DNA from: Anthropogastromicrobium sp050944455
Lineage (GTDB): Bacteria > Bacillota > Clostridia > Lachnospirales > Lachnospiraceae
Reading direction: 5' to 3'
Assembly (NCBI GenBank): GCA_050944455.1
Contig: JBMNRC010000004.1
Location: 72,226 to 136,225 of the forward strand
DNA length: 64,000 nucleotides
Shown here: in pieces, positions 53,052 through 61,747 of the stretch
Numbering within the stretch: position 1 is the first letter of the stretch
Layout: the number at the start of each line of letters is the position of its first letter
Notes under the pieces: generated by a model
Database searches by the model: none
Told to the model about the DNA's origin: nothing
What the model saw: only the letters and a program-made list of their open reading frames with translations
Made by a program: the position numbers and the translations under genes

Positions 53052-54653
53052 GAATTCCTCCTTCCTGTCTCCACAGAATCTGTCTCTTCGGCGTGCTGCT
53101 CATTCCGATACAGATGGAAGGATACTTCCGTACCCTGCCCGGAAGATGAGCGGATCTTCAGGCCGCTGCCGTCCGGATTCATGGCCTTGAGTCGGTCGTT
53201 GACATTGTGGAGGCCTACATGGCGGGTTCCGGGCGAGGGAGCGCTGGAATCGAGCACTTCCTGCATGGCGGACAGCTGCAAATCGTTGATTCCCGCGCCG
53301 TCGTCTGAGACTCTGACGAGAACATCCTCCGCCATTTCGCTTCCGTCCGTTCCCTGTACGGAAATTTCAATATGCAGGACTTTTCCATGGATGTATCCGT
53401 GGTTTACTGAATTCTCAATCAGCGTCTGGAACAGAAATCTCGGGCAGTAAAGACCGGACAGTTCGGTTTCCACGGAAAATACATATTCCAGTTCTTCGCC
53501 GATCCGCATGCGGCATATCTCGAGATAGCTGCGTGCGGATTTGCGACTGGAGTGCGTAGTATCTCGCTTCTTTCTCTTTCAGCGAAACCTCGTAATTGTC
53601 GTGGATCAGCGTGTTGATCCGCCTGACCAGCTGATTGTAATTCCGCTTGACGTCTCCGATCTCGTCGCGGTAGATCACTCCCGGATATTCTTTCAGGTCA
53701 TGAGCGTCCTGCATGGATATAAAAGCCGTGAATTCGATCAGCCGCCCGATCAGCAGCCTTTCGATGGCAATGTAGATCAGGCTGAAGAGGAGAAGGGATA
53801 TGATCGCCGTCAGAAAATACAGCAGAATCTGCAGACGGGGGACCGAATAGGGCTTTGAGACAGCGACGAGCGTCATGCCGAGGGATTCGATGTCACCCGT
53901 CAGAAGATCATCCCGCGCAAGGATATCGTCCGCCGTCTGCGTTTCAATCAGCTTCAGCCCATTCTCTCCGGCAGAGTACAGCATGCCGTCTGCGTTATCC
54001 AGAAGATACAGCTTCAGGCCGCTGCCTTCAGGAAGACTGTATACTGAAGAGAAATCGCTGAAATCTGCCCTGATAGCAAGGAGACCTATAGTCATGCTGA
54101 GCGAGTTTCCGTAAAGAGGCCGGTAGTAGACCATCGTGTTTTCATCAGCGAATTTCCACTGCCAATCCCCGTATTTTACTTTTTGAATTTCTGAAAAGGT
54201 GTTCTGAAGCTCCGGATTTTTAGACAGCGGTTCCAGATATCCGGGGAAGGAGATCGGGTAATCCCTGAAACCGTACACGGTGATGGAAAGCACCCGGCTG
54301 TCTCCTGAATAACAGGTATAGGTATCTTTTATACTGCTCAGCCAGGCAAACAGTGCTTCGGATACCGTACCGTATTCACCGGTAAGGTAATCTTCGAGGC
54401 TTTCCTGATCCTGGAAAAAGTTGCTGTAACTGGACAGCTGGCTGAGGCCGTCGTCAAACTGCTCCGCGTAAAGCCTGAGATTCTGGGTTTTCTGAACTCT
54501 GTCGGCTGCCTGCAGATGATGGAGATCGCTCCAGAAAAAAGCAGCTGACAGGAGCACCGTCGGGACCACGACGACCAGAAAATAGCCGATCATCAGCTTG
54601 CTGTGCATGCGAAGATTGTTGTAAAACTCGAATAACCTGCGGAACGGTTTCAT
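53048..54653 (-). pseudogene. YesM-type sensor histidine kinase, deleted for the phospho-acceptor region and frameshifted
   Basis: The N-terminal part is normal: membrane segments at about residues 19-40 and 272-298, an extracellular sensor region between them, and a HAMP-like linker ending YYALQSQI. Kinases of this family should continue with NPHF, about 60 residues, and then a Y-x-x-x-QK-x-RFG block. Here, right after QSQI (near plus base 53540), the next family match is RSYLEICRMRIGEE in another frame. The C-terminal ATPase part follows (LIENSVNHGY, DDGAGI, VGLHNVNDRLK). So about 190-200 bases including the phospho-acceptor His are missing and the frame is broken. Such a protein could not phosphorylate itself. 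Assembly error is possible. Confidence 0.85.
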
Positions 54654-54955
54654 TAAGATCAGCCCTCTCTTTTCCGTTGGCTTTCCGGCATTTTTGCGGT
54701 AAAAGAACCAGATACTTCAATATTTTATTGTACCGCTAAACTCATCCTGATGGAAAGCCTGAATCATGTTTCATCGGAGAAATGCATAGAAAATCGAAGA
54801 TTTTCACGTGATCTGAACGCACTTTGACTGAAAAATCCGCAGTAAAGTGAAATTTTTGACAGTACCGGACGAAATCCGACCGGGATATAGTAAAGATGAC
54901 AGTAAACAGCGTGGCCTCTGAAAGAGAAAGCAGAGGCTGAAAAAGGAGGAAATTT
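54654..54955. other. divergent regulatory gap between kinase and second binding-protein gene
   Basis: No gene is present. A TTGACA (54856-54861) and a TATAGT (54886-54891) lie 24 bases apart, too far for a standard promoter but compatible with a site that needs an activator. The best ribosome-binding site is AAGGAGG just before the binding-protein ATG. Confidence 0.4.
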
Positions 54956-56488
54956 ATGAGAAAACAGCTTGCAAAAGGGATGAGTGTTCTGCTGGCGGCA
55001 GGAATGCTTCTGGCTGCTGCGGCACCCGCAGCCGCGGAAGACAGCACGGAAGGCAGCGACGACCTGGAGACCGTGTCCTGCTTTGTCAACATGTCCTGGT
55101 ATCCGGTCGATTCTTTCACCGGAAAAATCCCGGATGAGATTAAAAAGAGAACCGGCGTGGATCTGGATGTCACGATCGCTACTGACAGCACGCAGCTTGG
55201 CGTGATGATCGCTTCCGGGGAACTTCCGGATATCATTTTCACAGACACAAACCTGAACGAACTGAGCGACCCGAATGTGTGCTATTCGCTGGACGAACTC
55301 GACAGCGATTACGGCGCGGATTACAAAGACGCTGAGAATTATGACATCCGCAAAAAAATCGCATCGACTCTGTCGTCTGACGGAAACGCTTACACCCTGC
55401 TCAACTATTTCAACACGAATGATCAGTGGGAGGACCTGAAGATCGGAGCGCCGGGCCAGGCCTGCGTGTACTACAGAAAAGATCTTCTGGACGCTGCCGG
55501 AATTGAGGTACCCACAGATATGGACAGCTTCCATCAGTGCCTGCTGGACGTGAAGGAAGCCTACCCGGATATGACCCCCTTCGGAATGGGCGGAGTGTGG
55601 AAATGCCAGGCTCTGGCAATCTGGAGCGGAGTCAACGCCGCGGTTTACGATGGGGAAACCTATCAGTATCAGGCTACCACAGACGAATACAAGCCGTTCC
55701 TGCAGTTCTGCAACACGCTGTACCGCGAGGGCCTGATTTCTGCCGATGACTACGCCAACGAAAACGAGGAAACCGGCCATCAGAAAGCTTACAACGACGG
55801 CTGCGTATTCTATACCTGGTATCTTTCCACTACTAACCTGAACCAGCTGCGCAGCAACAGCGTTACCGAGGACGCGGATTGGAGCGTTCTGAAACCGTTC
55901 GGTGCCGCAAGCCTCGGAACCGGAAAAGGCTGGGCCGGCGCGTTCATCTCGAAGAACTGCTCTAACGTGGAAGCGGCCGCAAGGCTCGTGTCCTATCTGA
56001 ATACCCCGGAAGGCTGCGCGCTTTCCAGATGGGGAGTCGAAGGCGAAGATTATACGCTCGATGAGGACGGCGTTCCGCAGTTCTCTGACGAGTATCTGGC
56101 GGCAAGAGACGATTCCGAAAAATGGTATTCCGAGATCAATCCGATGTTCTATTTCGGCGCATCGGCAATCACCGAAATCTATATGAATTATTCCGGAATC
56201 GACGAGGATGAGCTCGAGCTCTTCAACGCCTACGGAGAAGGCTACAAGAACTATCCGGAAGTCGGCATTGCCCAGCCTTCCACTACTTCGGATGAAGGCG
56301 TGATCTATTCGAAGCTCGAGGAGCTCCGCAAGGATTACGAAGCGAGAGTGATCTTCACCGATTCGGACGATGCTTTCGAGAGCGCTTATTCCGAGTATAT
56401 GGACGCCCTGGAAAAGACCGGAGTCCAGGAATACAACGATTACATGAACGAGAAGATAGCCGAAGTGAAGGAAGAGTTCGGCCTGTAA
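54956..56488 (+). CDS. ABC transporter substrate-binding protein, LplA type
   Basis: An extracellular solute-binding protein of 510 residues. The signal peptide ends near APAAA-EDSTEG, and like the first binding protein it has no lipobox Cys. Typical parts are the SGELPDIIFTD block, VYYRKDLLDAAGIEVPTDMD and AGAFISKNCSNVEAAARLVS. The size and the partner permeases place it with the LplABC/YtcQP group, which imports complex oligosaccharides, usually under YesMN-type control. It is the first gene of the operon with two permeases and a GH95 fucosidase, so a fucosylated oligosaccharide is the likely cargo. Confidence 0.9.
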   Translation: MRKQLAKGMSVLLAAGMLLAAAAPAAAEDSTEGSDDLETVSCFVNMSWYPVDSFTGKIPDEIKKRTGVDLDVTIATDSTQLGVMIASGELPDIIFTDTNLNELSDPNVCYSLDELDSDYGADYKDAENYDIRKKIASTLSSDGNAYTLLNYFNTNDQWEDLKIGAPGQACVYYRKDLLDAAGIEVPTDMDSFHQCLLDVKEAYPDMTPFGMGGVWKCQALAIWSGVNAAVYDGETYQYQATTDEYKPFLQFCNTLYREGLISADDYANENEETGHQKAYNDGCVFYTWYLSTTNLNQLRSNSVTEDADWSVLKPFGAASLGTGKGWAGAFISKNCSNVEAAARLVSYLNTPEGCALSRWGVEGEDYTLDEDGVPQFSDEYLAARDDSEKWYSEINPMFYFGASAITEIYMNYSGIDEDELELFNAYGEGYKNYPEVGIAQPSTTSDEGVIYSKLEELRKDYEARVIFTDSDDAFESAYSEYMDALEKTGVQEYNDYMNEKIAEVKEEFGL

Positions 56489-56525
56489 CTTCTCCGAAGT
56501 CCGTAAAATCTCAAGCGGTTGCCGA

Positions 56526-56559
56526 CAGCAGGCAGGCTGAAGCCTGCCTGCTGTTTTTT
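56526..56559 (+). terminator. strong terminator between binding protein and permeases
   Basis: CAGCAGGCAGGCT, two-base spacer, AGCCTGCCTGCTG and six T residues. The 13-base-pair stem should end most transcripts after the binding protein, giving it in excess over the membrane subunits. Confidence 0.92.
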
Positions 56560-56657
56560 GACAATTCATTGCGGCAGCTGTCGTTTCCTGCCGCAGCATA
56601 ACGTGAATCCGGCAGAGCAGAGCTCTGAATAACACGCGTCAGATTTTGGAGGTACCT

Positions 56658-57614
56658 ATGCATAATCAGAAACAGACAGGAAGGGTGAAGCGGAAGAGCC
56701 TGTTCATGAAGCAGATCTCTCTTCAGATTTTTGCCCTGACCGGAATTGCCTATCTTGTCGTTTTCAATATCCTTCCCATGTTCGGCCTTGTCATGGGCTT
56801 CAAGAATTATTCCATTTCCAGTGGAATCAAAGGAATTTTCACCTCAGAGTGGGTCGGCCTGAAATATTTCAAGGAATTTTTCAATGATTACCAATTCCCG
56901 ACGCTGCTGAAAAACACGATCGGCATCAGCCTGCTGAAACTGATTTTCACTTTTCCTTTGCCGATTATCTTTGCTATCATGCTGAGCCAGATGCCGGCCG
57001 GCGTGTTCAAAAAGCTGACGCAGACGGCGAGTTACCTTCCGCACTTTATTTCCTGGGTCATCATCTCCGGCATTTCCTATCAGTTTCTCTCCTCCACGGG
57101 AATTATCAACACCGTCCTGATGAACATGGGGCTGATCAGCAAACCGATCGGATTCCTGACAGACGCCAGTAAGTACTGGGGACTCGCAACTGTTCTCGAC
57201 ATGTGGAAGGAAACCGGATGGTGGGCGATTGTTTTCCTGGCCGCGATCATGGGGATCAACCAGGAAATGTACGAATCCGCCATGCTTGACGGAGCTTCCA
57301 GACTACAGCGCGACTGGTATATCACGCTTCCCAGCATCAAGCCGACGATCGTGACTGTCCTGATCCTTGCGATCGGAAACCTGTTCGGCGGCGGCCTGTC
57401 CGGTTCCAACTTCGAACAGAGCTATCTGCTCGGCAATTCAATGAACAGCAGTGCTTCCGATATCATCCAGACATATGTGTATGAGGTAGGCCTGAAAAAC
57501 GGACGTTACTCCTACGCTACGGCTGTAGGACTGATCCAGTCCGTCGTTTCCCTTGTTTTTGTGTTCACCAGCAACTGGGTGTCCAAGAAGGTTGCGGGAT
57601 CCGGACTGTTCTGA
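56658..57614 (+). CDS. ABC transporter permease, LplB type
   Basis: A 318-residue membrane subunit. The first helix is LQIFALTGIAYLVVFNILPM, and the EAA loop reads YESAMLDGASRLQRDWYITLP in part (about residues 204-222). FKNYSISSGIKGIFTSEWVGL-type N-terminal sequence is characteristic of LplB/YteP permeases. ATG 56658 follows GGAGG; a TTG 12 bases earlier overlaps that site. It pairs with the next gene. Confidence 0.92.
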   Translation: MHNQKQTGRVKRKSLFMKQISLQIFALTGIAYLVVFNILPMFGLVMGFKNYSISSGIKGIFTSEWVGLKYFKEFFNDYQFPTLLKNTIGISLLKLIFTFPLPIIFAIMLSQMPAGVFKKLTQTASYLPHFISWVIISGISYQFLSSTGIINTVLMNMGLISKPIGFLTDASKYWGLATVLDMWKETGWWAIVFLAAIMGINQEMYESAMLDGASRLQRDWYITLPSIKPTIVTVLILAIGNLFGGGLSGSNFEQSYLLGNSMNSSASDIIQTYVYEVGLKNGRYSYATAVGLIQSVVSLVFVFTSNWVSKKVAGSGLF

Positions 57615-57632
57615 GAAGGGAGGAGAACTGAG

Positions 57633-58520
57633 ATGTTGCAGAGATGGAAGATGAAGCCGACCGAGGATAAAGTCCTCACAATCATCAGCTATATTTTTTT
57701 CGCACTGGTTATTTTCATCTGCCTGTATCCGTTCTATTATATAATCATCCTTTCCTTCAACGAAGGAATCGATGCTTCGATGGGCGGAATTTACTGGTGG
57801 CCGAGGAAATTCACCCTGGAAAACTACGAAGAGTTCTTTACGGACTCCAAATGGCTGAAGGGCCTTCTGATATCGATCAGCAGCACGGTTTTCGGAACGC
57901 TGATCAGCGTGTTTTTTACCGTTCTGGTGGCTTACGCCCTGTCGTTCCGGGAACTGAAGTACAGGAAATTCTATATGACGATGATCATCGTCTGCATGTA
58001 TTTCTCCGGCGGCATCATCCCGTACTTCGCGCTGCTCCGTTTTCTGAAGATATACAACACCTACCTGGTCTACCTGATTCCCGGCGCGCTGAACATTTTC
58101 TTTATCCTGATCGGAACGACGTTCTTTGACGGAATCCCGGGTTCACTCCGCGAATCCGCTAAAATCGACGGCGCGGGAGAGATGAAAGTATTCACGAGGA
58201 TCATCCTTCCAATCAGCAAACCTTTCCTGGCGACAGCGGTTCTGTTCATTGGAGTCGGAAAATGGAACAACTGGCATGACTGTACATTCTATATCCAGGA
58301 TAATAACCTCCGGAACCTGGCCTACCTGATGATGCAGGTCATCAATTCCACGCAGGTTTCCGCGACGGCTATGGAATTCGGCGCAGGGACCTCGACCACC
58401 ACTTCGCTCTCGATCCAGACGGCGGCGATGGTTGTCGCGACCGTCCCGATCATGTGCGTCTACCCATTCCTCCAGAAGTACTTCGTGACCGGGATGATGA
58501 TCGGCTCTGTGAAAGAATAA
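57633..58520 (+). CDS. ABC transporter permease, LplC/YtcP type
   Basis: The 295-residue partner permease. The first helix lies near residues 13-33 (IISYIFFALVIFICLYPFYY), followed by the LplC-like block ILSFNEGIDASMGGIYWWPR and an EAA loop RESAKIDGAGEMKVFTRIIL near residue 173. It starts 18 bases after the LplB-type gene with GGGAGGAG. Confidence 0.92.
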   Translation: MLQRWKMKPTEDKVLTIISYIFFALVIFICLYPFYYIIILSFNEGIDASMGGIYWWPRKFTLENYEEFFTDSKWLKGLLISISSTVFGTLISVFFTVLVAYALSFRELKYRKFYMTMIIVCMYFSGGIIPYFALLRFLKIYNTYLVYLIPGALNIFFILIGTTFFDGIPGSLRESAKIDGAGEMKVFTRIILPISKPFLATAVLFIGVGKWNNWHDCTFYIQDNNLRNLAYLMMQVINSTQVSATAMEFGAGTSTTTSLSIQTAAMVVATVPIMCVYPFLQKYFVTGMMIGSVKE

Positions 58521-58727
58521 CCTTGATTATCCGAAAAGTGAAATCTGAAACAGTTCAGTCTGCCGCAGTGCCGGAATGGAGAATAGTTTTGCGAACCGCG
58601 GCGCAGAATACCGTGAGTGAGAAATCCGGGAAGCACTGTCGCGCGGAATGATGAGCGTGACAAAAACCGGAGGAACAGCCCGCAGAATGTTCAGGAATGC
58701 CGCAGCAATGATGAGAAGGAGAGAAAA

Positions 58728-61043
58728 ATGAGCAGGATATGGTCATCCCGCCCCGCACAGGACTGGAAGGAAGCCCACCCGCTGGGAAACGGGAAAATCG
58801 GGGCGATGGTCTTCGGAAAAACGGATATAGAGCGGATCAGCCTGAATGAGGAGACGCTCTGGTATGGCAGAAAGATGAACCGCCTGAATCCGGACGCGAA
58901 AAAATACCTGCCGGAGATCCGCCGGCTGATTTTCGCGGGAAAGACGGAAGAGGCGGAAAGGCTGCTCAGGCTGGCTTTCACGGGGTGCCCCGAGAGCATG
59001 CACCCCTATCAGACCCTGGGAGATCTTTATCTCCGTTTCAATGGGATCCGGCCTGTCAGCGTTGCGGAGGAAAACAGCGGTTACGCGGAATCTTCCGGAA
59101 CCGGAAACTGCGGCAAATCGCGGTACGAACGCAGCCTGGATCTTTCCACAGCCGTTGAGACAGAGCGCTTCACGCAGGACGGCGTAGTCTACAAGAGAGA
59201 ATATTTTGTGACGGCGCCGGGGAAGATGCTGGTCTGCCGTTACACCGCAGATCGGCCGGGAATGATCTCACTGGAAGCAAAGCTTCGGCGCGGACAGGAG
59301 AAAGGCAGGATTTTCGGCGGAACAGGCAGAAAGGATGACCGCTCGATCGCCCTGTGGGGAACAGCGGGAGACGGCGGATGCGGTTACGAGATGAGGCTGA
59401 CCGGAACTGCTGAAGGCGGGGAGACTACCGTCATCGGGGAAACGCTTGTCGTTTCAGGCGCGGATTCCGTCATACTGACGCTCTCCGCGGCAACCACCTG
59501 GGAAGTGAAAAGTCCGGCGGAGTATAATGAAAAGATACTTCTGGCAGGGAAGGAAAAGGAATACGAGGCTCTTAAGCAGGAGCACATCTCGGATTACCGG
59601 AGCTATTTCGACCGCATGTCCCTGAGGCTGGGTTCTCCCGAATCCCACGAAGATCTCTCCGCCCCGGAGATGATACTCCGCAGCAGGGAAGGAAATATGC
59701 CCCCGGAACTGGCGGAGACCTACTTCGATTTCGGCAGATATCTTCTGATTTCCTGCAGCCGGCCGGGTACTCTGCCGGCTACACTGCAGGGCCTCTGGTG
59801 CGAAGACCTGGAGCCGCGGTGGGACAGCAAGTACACGATCAATATCAACACGGAGATGAATTACTGGCCCGCGGAAATGTGCGGCCTGTCAGACTGCCAT
59901 ATGCCCCTGTTCGACCTGATTGACCGGATGGTGCCGAACGGGGAGAAGACCGCCAGGGATATGTACGGGTGCCGCGGATTCGTCGCGCATCACAATACCG
60001 ATATGTTCGGGGATACGGACGTCCAGGACCAGTGGCTCCCCGGTTCCTACTGGGTGATGGGAGCGGCCTGGCTGTGCACTCATCAGTGGACGCATTACAT
60101 GTACACCAAAGACCTGGAATTCCTGAAGAGAACCTTCCCGGTGATGCGGGAGGCGGCGCAGTTTTTCCTCGATTTTCTGGTGGAGAAGGACGGATATCTG
60201 GTGACCTGCCCGTCGGTATCCCCCGAAAACACGTTTATTCGCCCGGATGGGCAGAAAGGCAGCAATACCGCGGGGGTGGCGATGGACAACCAGATCCTGC
60301 GCGATCTTTTCGGACAGTGCATTCAGGCGGCGGAAATTCTTGGGATCGACGATGATCTGAACGGGCAGATCAAAGCCGCCCGCGGCAGGCTGCGCCCAGA
60401 CCGCGTGATGAGCGACGGACGGCTGATGGAATGGGACGGCGAGTATGAAGAAGCGGAGCCGGGCCACCGTCATGTATCCCATCTGTATGGGCTGTATCCG
60501 TCGGGGCAGATTTCGGTGGATAAAACGCCTGAGCTGGCGGAAGCCGCAGAGAAAACGCTGGAGCGCCGCGTCTCGATGGGCGGCGGACACACCGGCTGGA
60601 GCGCCGCGTGGCTGATCAATCTGTACGGCTCGCTGCGGGACAGCACAAAAGCCTACGCAATGCTGGAGAAGCTGTTCCGGCAGTCTACGATGGATGAGAG
60701 CCTGCTGGACACTCATCCGGGAAGCGAAGGTGATCTGATCAAGGGAACTTTCCAGATCGACGGCAATTTCGGCGCGACGGCGGGAATCGCGAGACTTGTG
60801 GTTCAGGCGCAGGATGACAGGGTTTTGCTTCTCCCTGCCCTTCCGAAGCAGTGGCCCGAAGGTGAAGTCAGAGGCCTTCGGCTTCCCGGAGACGCGGGTA
60901 TCGACCTTGCCTGGAAGGACGGAAAAGTGACCCGGTGCGTGATCAAAGCCGGTCATGACTGGAACGCGGAGATAGTTACCGACGTGAAGAGCGGGAGGTC
61001 CGAAAAGGTGAGCCTGAGAGCGGGAGAAACGGCAGTGCTCTGA
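58728..61043 (+). CDS. GH95 alpha-L-fucosidase, intracellular
   Basis: An inverting fucosidase, best known for alpha-1,2-linked fucose as in 2'-fucosyllactose and blood-group H glycans. The 771 residues show WKEAHPLGNGKIGAMVFG near the N-terminus and NINTEMNYWPAEMCG, whose Asn residues assist catalysis. The probable acid E568 is in LMEWDGEYEE, followed by HRHVSHLYGLYPSG. D678 lies in QIDGNFGATAGI. There is no signal peptide. The frame is open 111 bases further upstream, but ATG 58728 has AAGGAGAG and gives the family N-terminus. It belongs to the second transporter operon. Confidence 0.94.
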   Translation: MSRIWSSRPAQDWKEAHPLGNGKIGAMVFGKTDIERISLNEETLWYGRKMNRLNPDAKKYLPEIRRLIFAGKTEEAERLLRLAFTGCPESMHPYQTLGDLYLRFNGIRPVSVAEENSGYAESSGTGNCGKSRYERSLDLSTAVETERFTQDGVVYKREYFVTAPGKMLVCRYTADRPGMISLEAKLRRGQEKGRIFGGTGRKDDRSIALWGTAGDGGCGYEMRLTGTAEGGETTVIGETLVVSGADSVILTLSAATTWEVKSPAEYNEKILLAGKEKEYEALKQEHISDYRSYFDRMSLRLGSPESHEDLSAPEMILRSREGNMPPELAETYFDFGRYLLISCSRPGTLPATLQGLWCEDLEPRWDSKYTININTEMNYWPAEMCGLSDCHMPLFDLIDRMVPNGEKTARDMYGCRGFVAHHNTDMFGDTDVQDQWLPGSYWVMGAAWLCTHQWTHYMYTKDLEFLKRTFPVMREAAQFFLDFLVEKDGYLVTCPSVSPENTFIRPDGQKGSNTAGVAMDNQILRDLFGQCIQAAEILGIDDDLNGQIKAARGRLRPDRVMSDGRLMEWDGEYEEAEPGHRHVSHLYGLYPSGQISVDKTPELAEAAEKTLERRVSMGGGHTGWSAAWLINLYGSLRDSTKAYAMLEKLFRQSTMDESLLDTHPGSEGDLIKGTFQIDGNFGATAGIARLVVQAQDDRVLLLPALPKQWPEGEVRGLRLPGDAGIDLAWKDGKVTRCVIKAGHDWNAEIVTDVKSGRSEKVSLRAGETAVL

Positions 61044-61064
61044 AATGAATATCTGTTTATCAAG

Positions 61065-61101
61065 CCCGGGGAAAGGATAACTTTCCCCGGGTTAATTTTT
61101 T
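61065..61101 (+). terminator. terminator of the GH95 operon
   Basis: CCCGGGGAAAG, loop GATAA, CTTTCCCCGGG, then TTAATTTTTT. Confidence 0.93.
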
Positions 61102-61199
61102 GCTGTTTAAAGACAGATTGCGGGCGGACACGTACAAAATACGAATAATAGGACACGGACAGAACACGAACGAACATGAACAAAATACGGACAGAGACA

Positions 61200-61241
61200 A
61201 CAGACACGGGCAGAATCCTTTTCGGTTCTGCCCGTGTCTGT
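61200..61241. terminator. second long hairpin downstream of GH95
   Basis: ACAGACACGGGCAGAA pairs perfectly over 16 bases with TTCTGCCCGTGTCTGT around a ten-base loop, followed by a pyrimidine-rich GTTCTCTTC. The 60 bases before it contain degenerate ACGGACAGA-type repeats. Confidence 0.6.
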
Positions 61242-61285
61242 GTTCTCTTCAGTCCGGCGGGACTGATTTCATATTTAAAAAATGG

Positions 61286-61300
61286 GTTAATCGGGTTAAT
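61286..61300 (+). promoter_or_regulatory. operator-like motif, copy 1 (distal)
   Basis: GTTAATCGGGTTAAT, of the form TTAA-N5-TTAA. It lies about 340 bases upstream of the promoter-proximal copies and shares 12 of 15 bases with copy 3. Confidence 0.5.
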
Positions 61301-61619
61301 ATTTTTCCGCCGGGTTCAGCGGGGATAAAGAGCACAGGAGTGAGAGGAGCGCAGAAAAAGCGAATTTTACCGATATGGAGATAGTAAAAAAGTGTTTCGT
61401 TTTACAATGAATTCCCCACAAATGTGATAAAAACAAGGAAATAGTTTCATTTTCCTCTGAGATATCCAGCTATGTTACCAATTCAGATAAAACGTTACAT
61501 ATCCCAATAAAACGCGCAAAGAGCTTCGCTTTTCATCATATTGGATGTTATATTGCACAAATAGAAAGCTCAATAATTGTACATAATAGTCAAATTCATA
61601 TCGGAAACAGAAAAAGCCC

Positions 61620-61648
61620 TTGACACAGGTTAACGGATTTACTATACT
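61620..61648 (+). promoter_or_regulatory. promoter of the third transporter
   Basis: TTGACA (61620-61625) and TATACT (61643-61648) are exactly 17 bases apart, 100 bases before the permease start. Confidence 0.88.
61629..61643 (+). promoter_or_regulatory. operator-like motif, copy 2 (in the promoter spacer)
   Basis: GTTAACGGATTTACT covers the promoter spacer and the first base of the -10 box, a position suited to repression. Confidence 0.55.
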
Positions 61649-61659
61649 CCATTACAGAA

Positions 61660-61674
61660 AGTAAAACGATTAAC
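61660..61674 (-). promoter_or_regulatory. operator-like motif, copy 3 (inverted, downstream of -10)
   Basis: On the minus strand it reads GTTAATCGTTTTACT, agreeing with copy 2 at 12 of 15 bases. Centres of copies 2 and 3 are 31 bases apart, about three helical turns, in inverted orientation. Confidence 0.55.
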
Positions 61675-61747
61675 AAAGAACCTGCTTCACAGGCAGCAGA
61701 CCGGCCAGACCGGAGAGAGAAACAGGAGAAAGAATCAGGAAGGGAGA

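Larger units (their letters stand above)
61242..61747. other. AT-rich regulatory gap before the third transporter
   Basis: No gene is found. The stretch from about 61360 to 61620 is clearly more AT-rich than the rest of the window. It ends in a consensus promoter and holds three copies of one operator-like motif (listed separately). Confidence 0.7.

Noticed and set aside
54856..54891. TTGACA and TATAGT before the second binding protein as a standard promoter
   Set aside because: The 24-base spacing is too long for sigma-A; it is mentioned only as a possible activated site.
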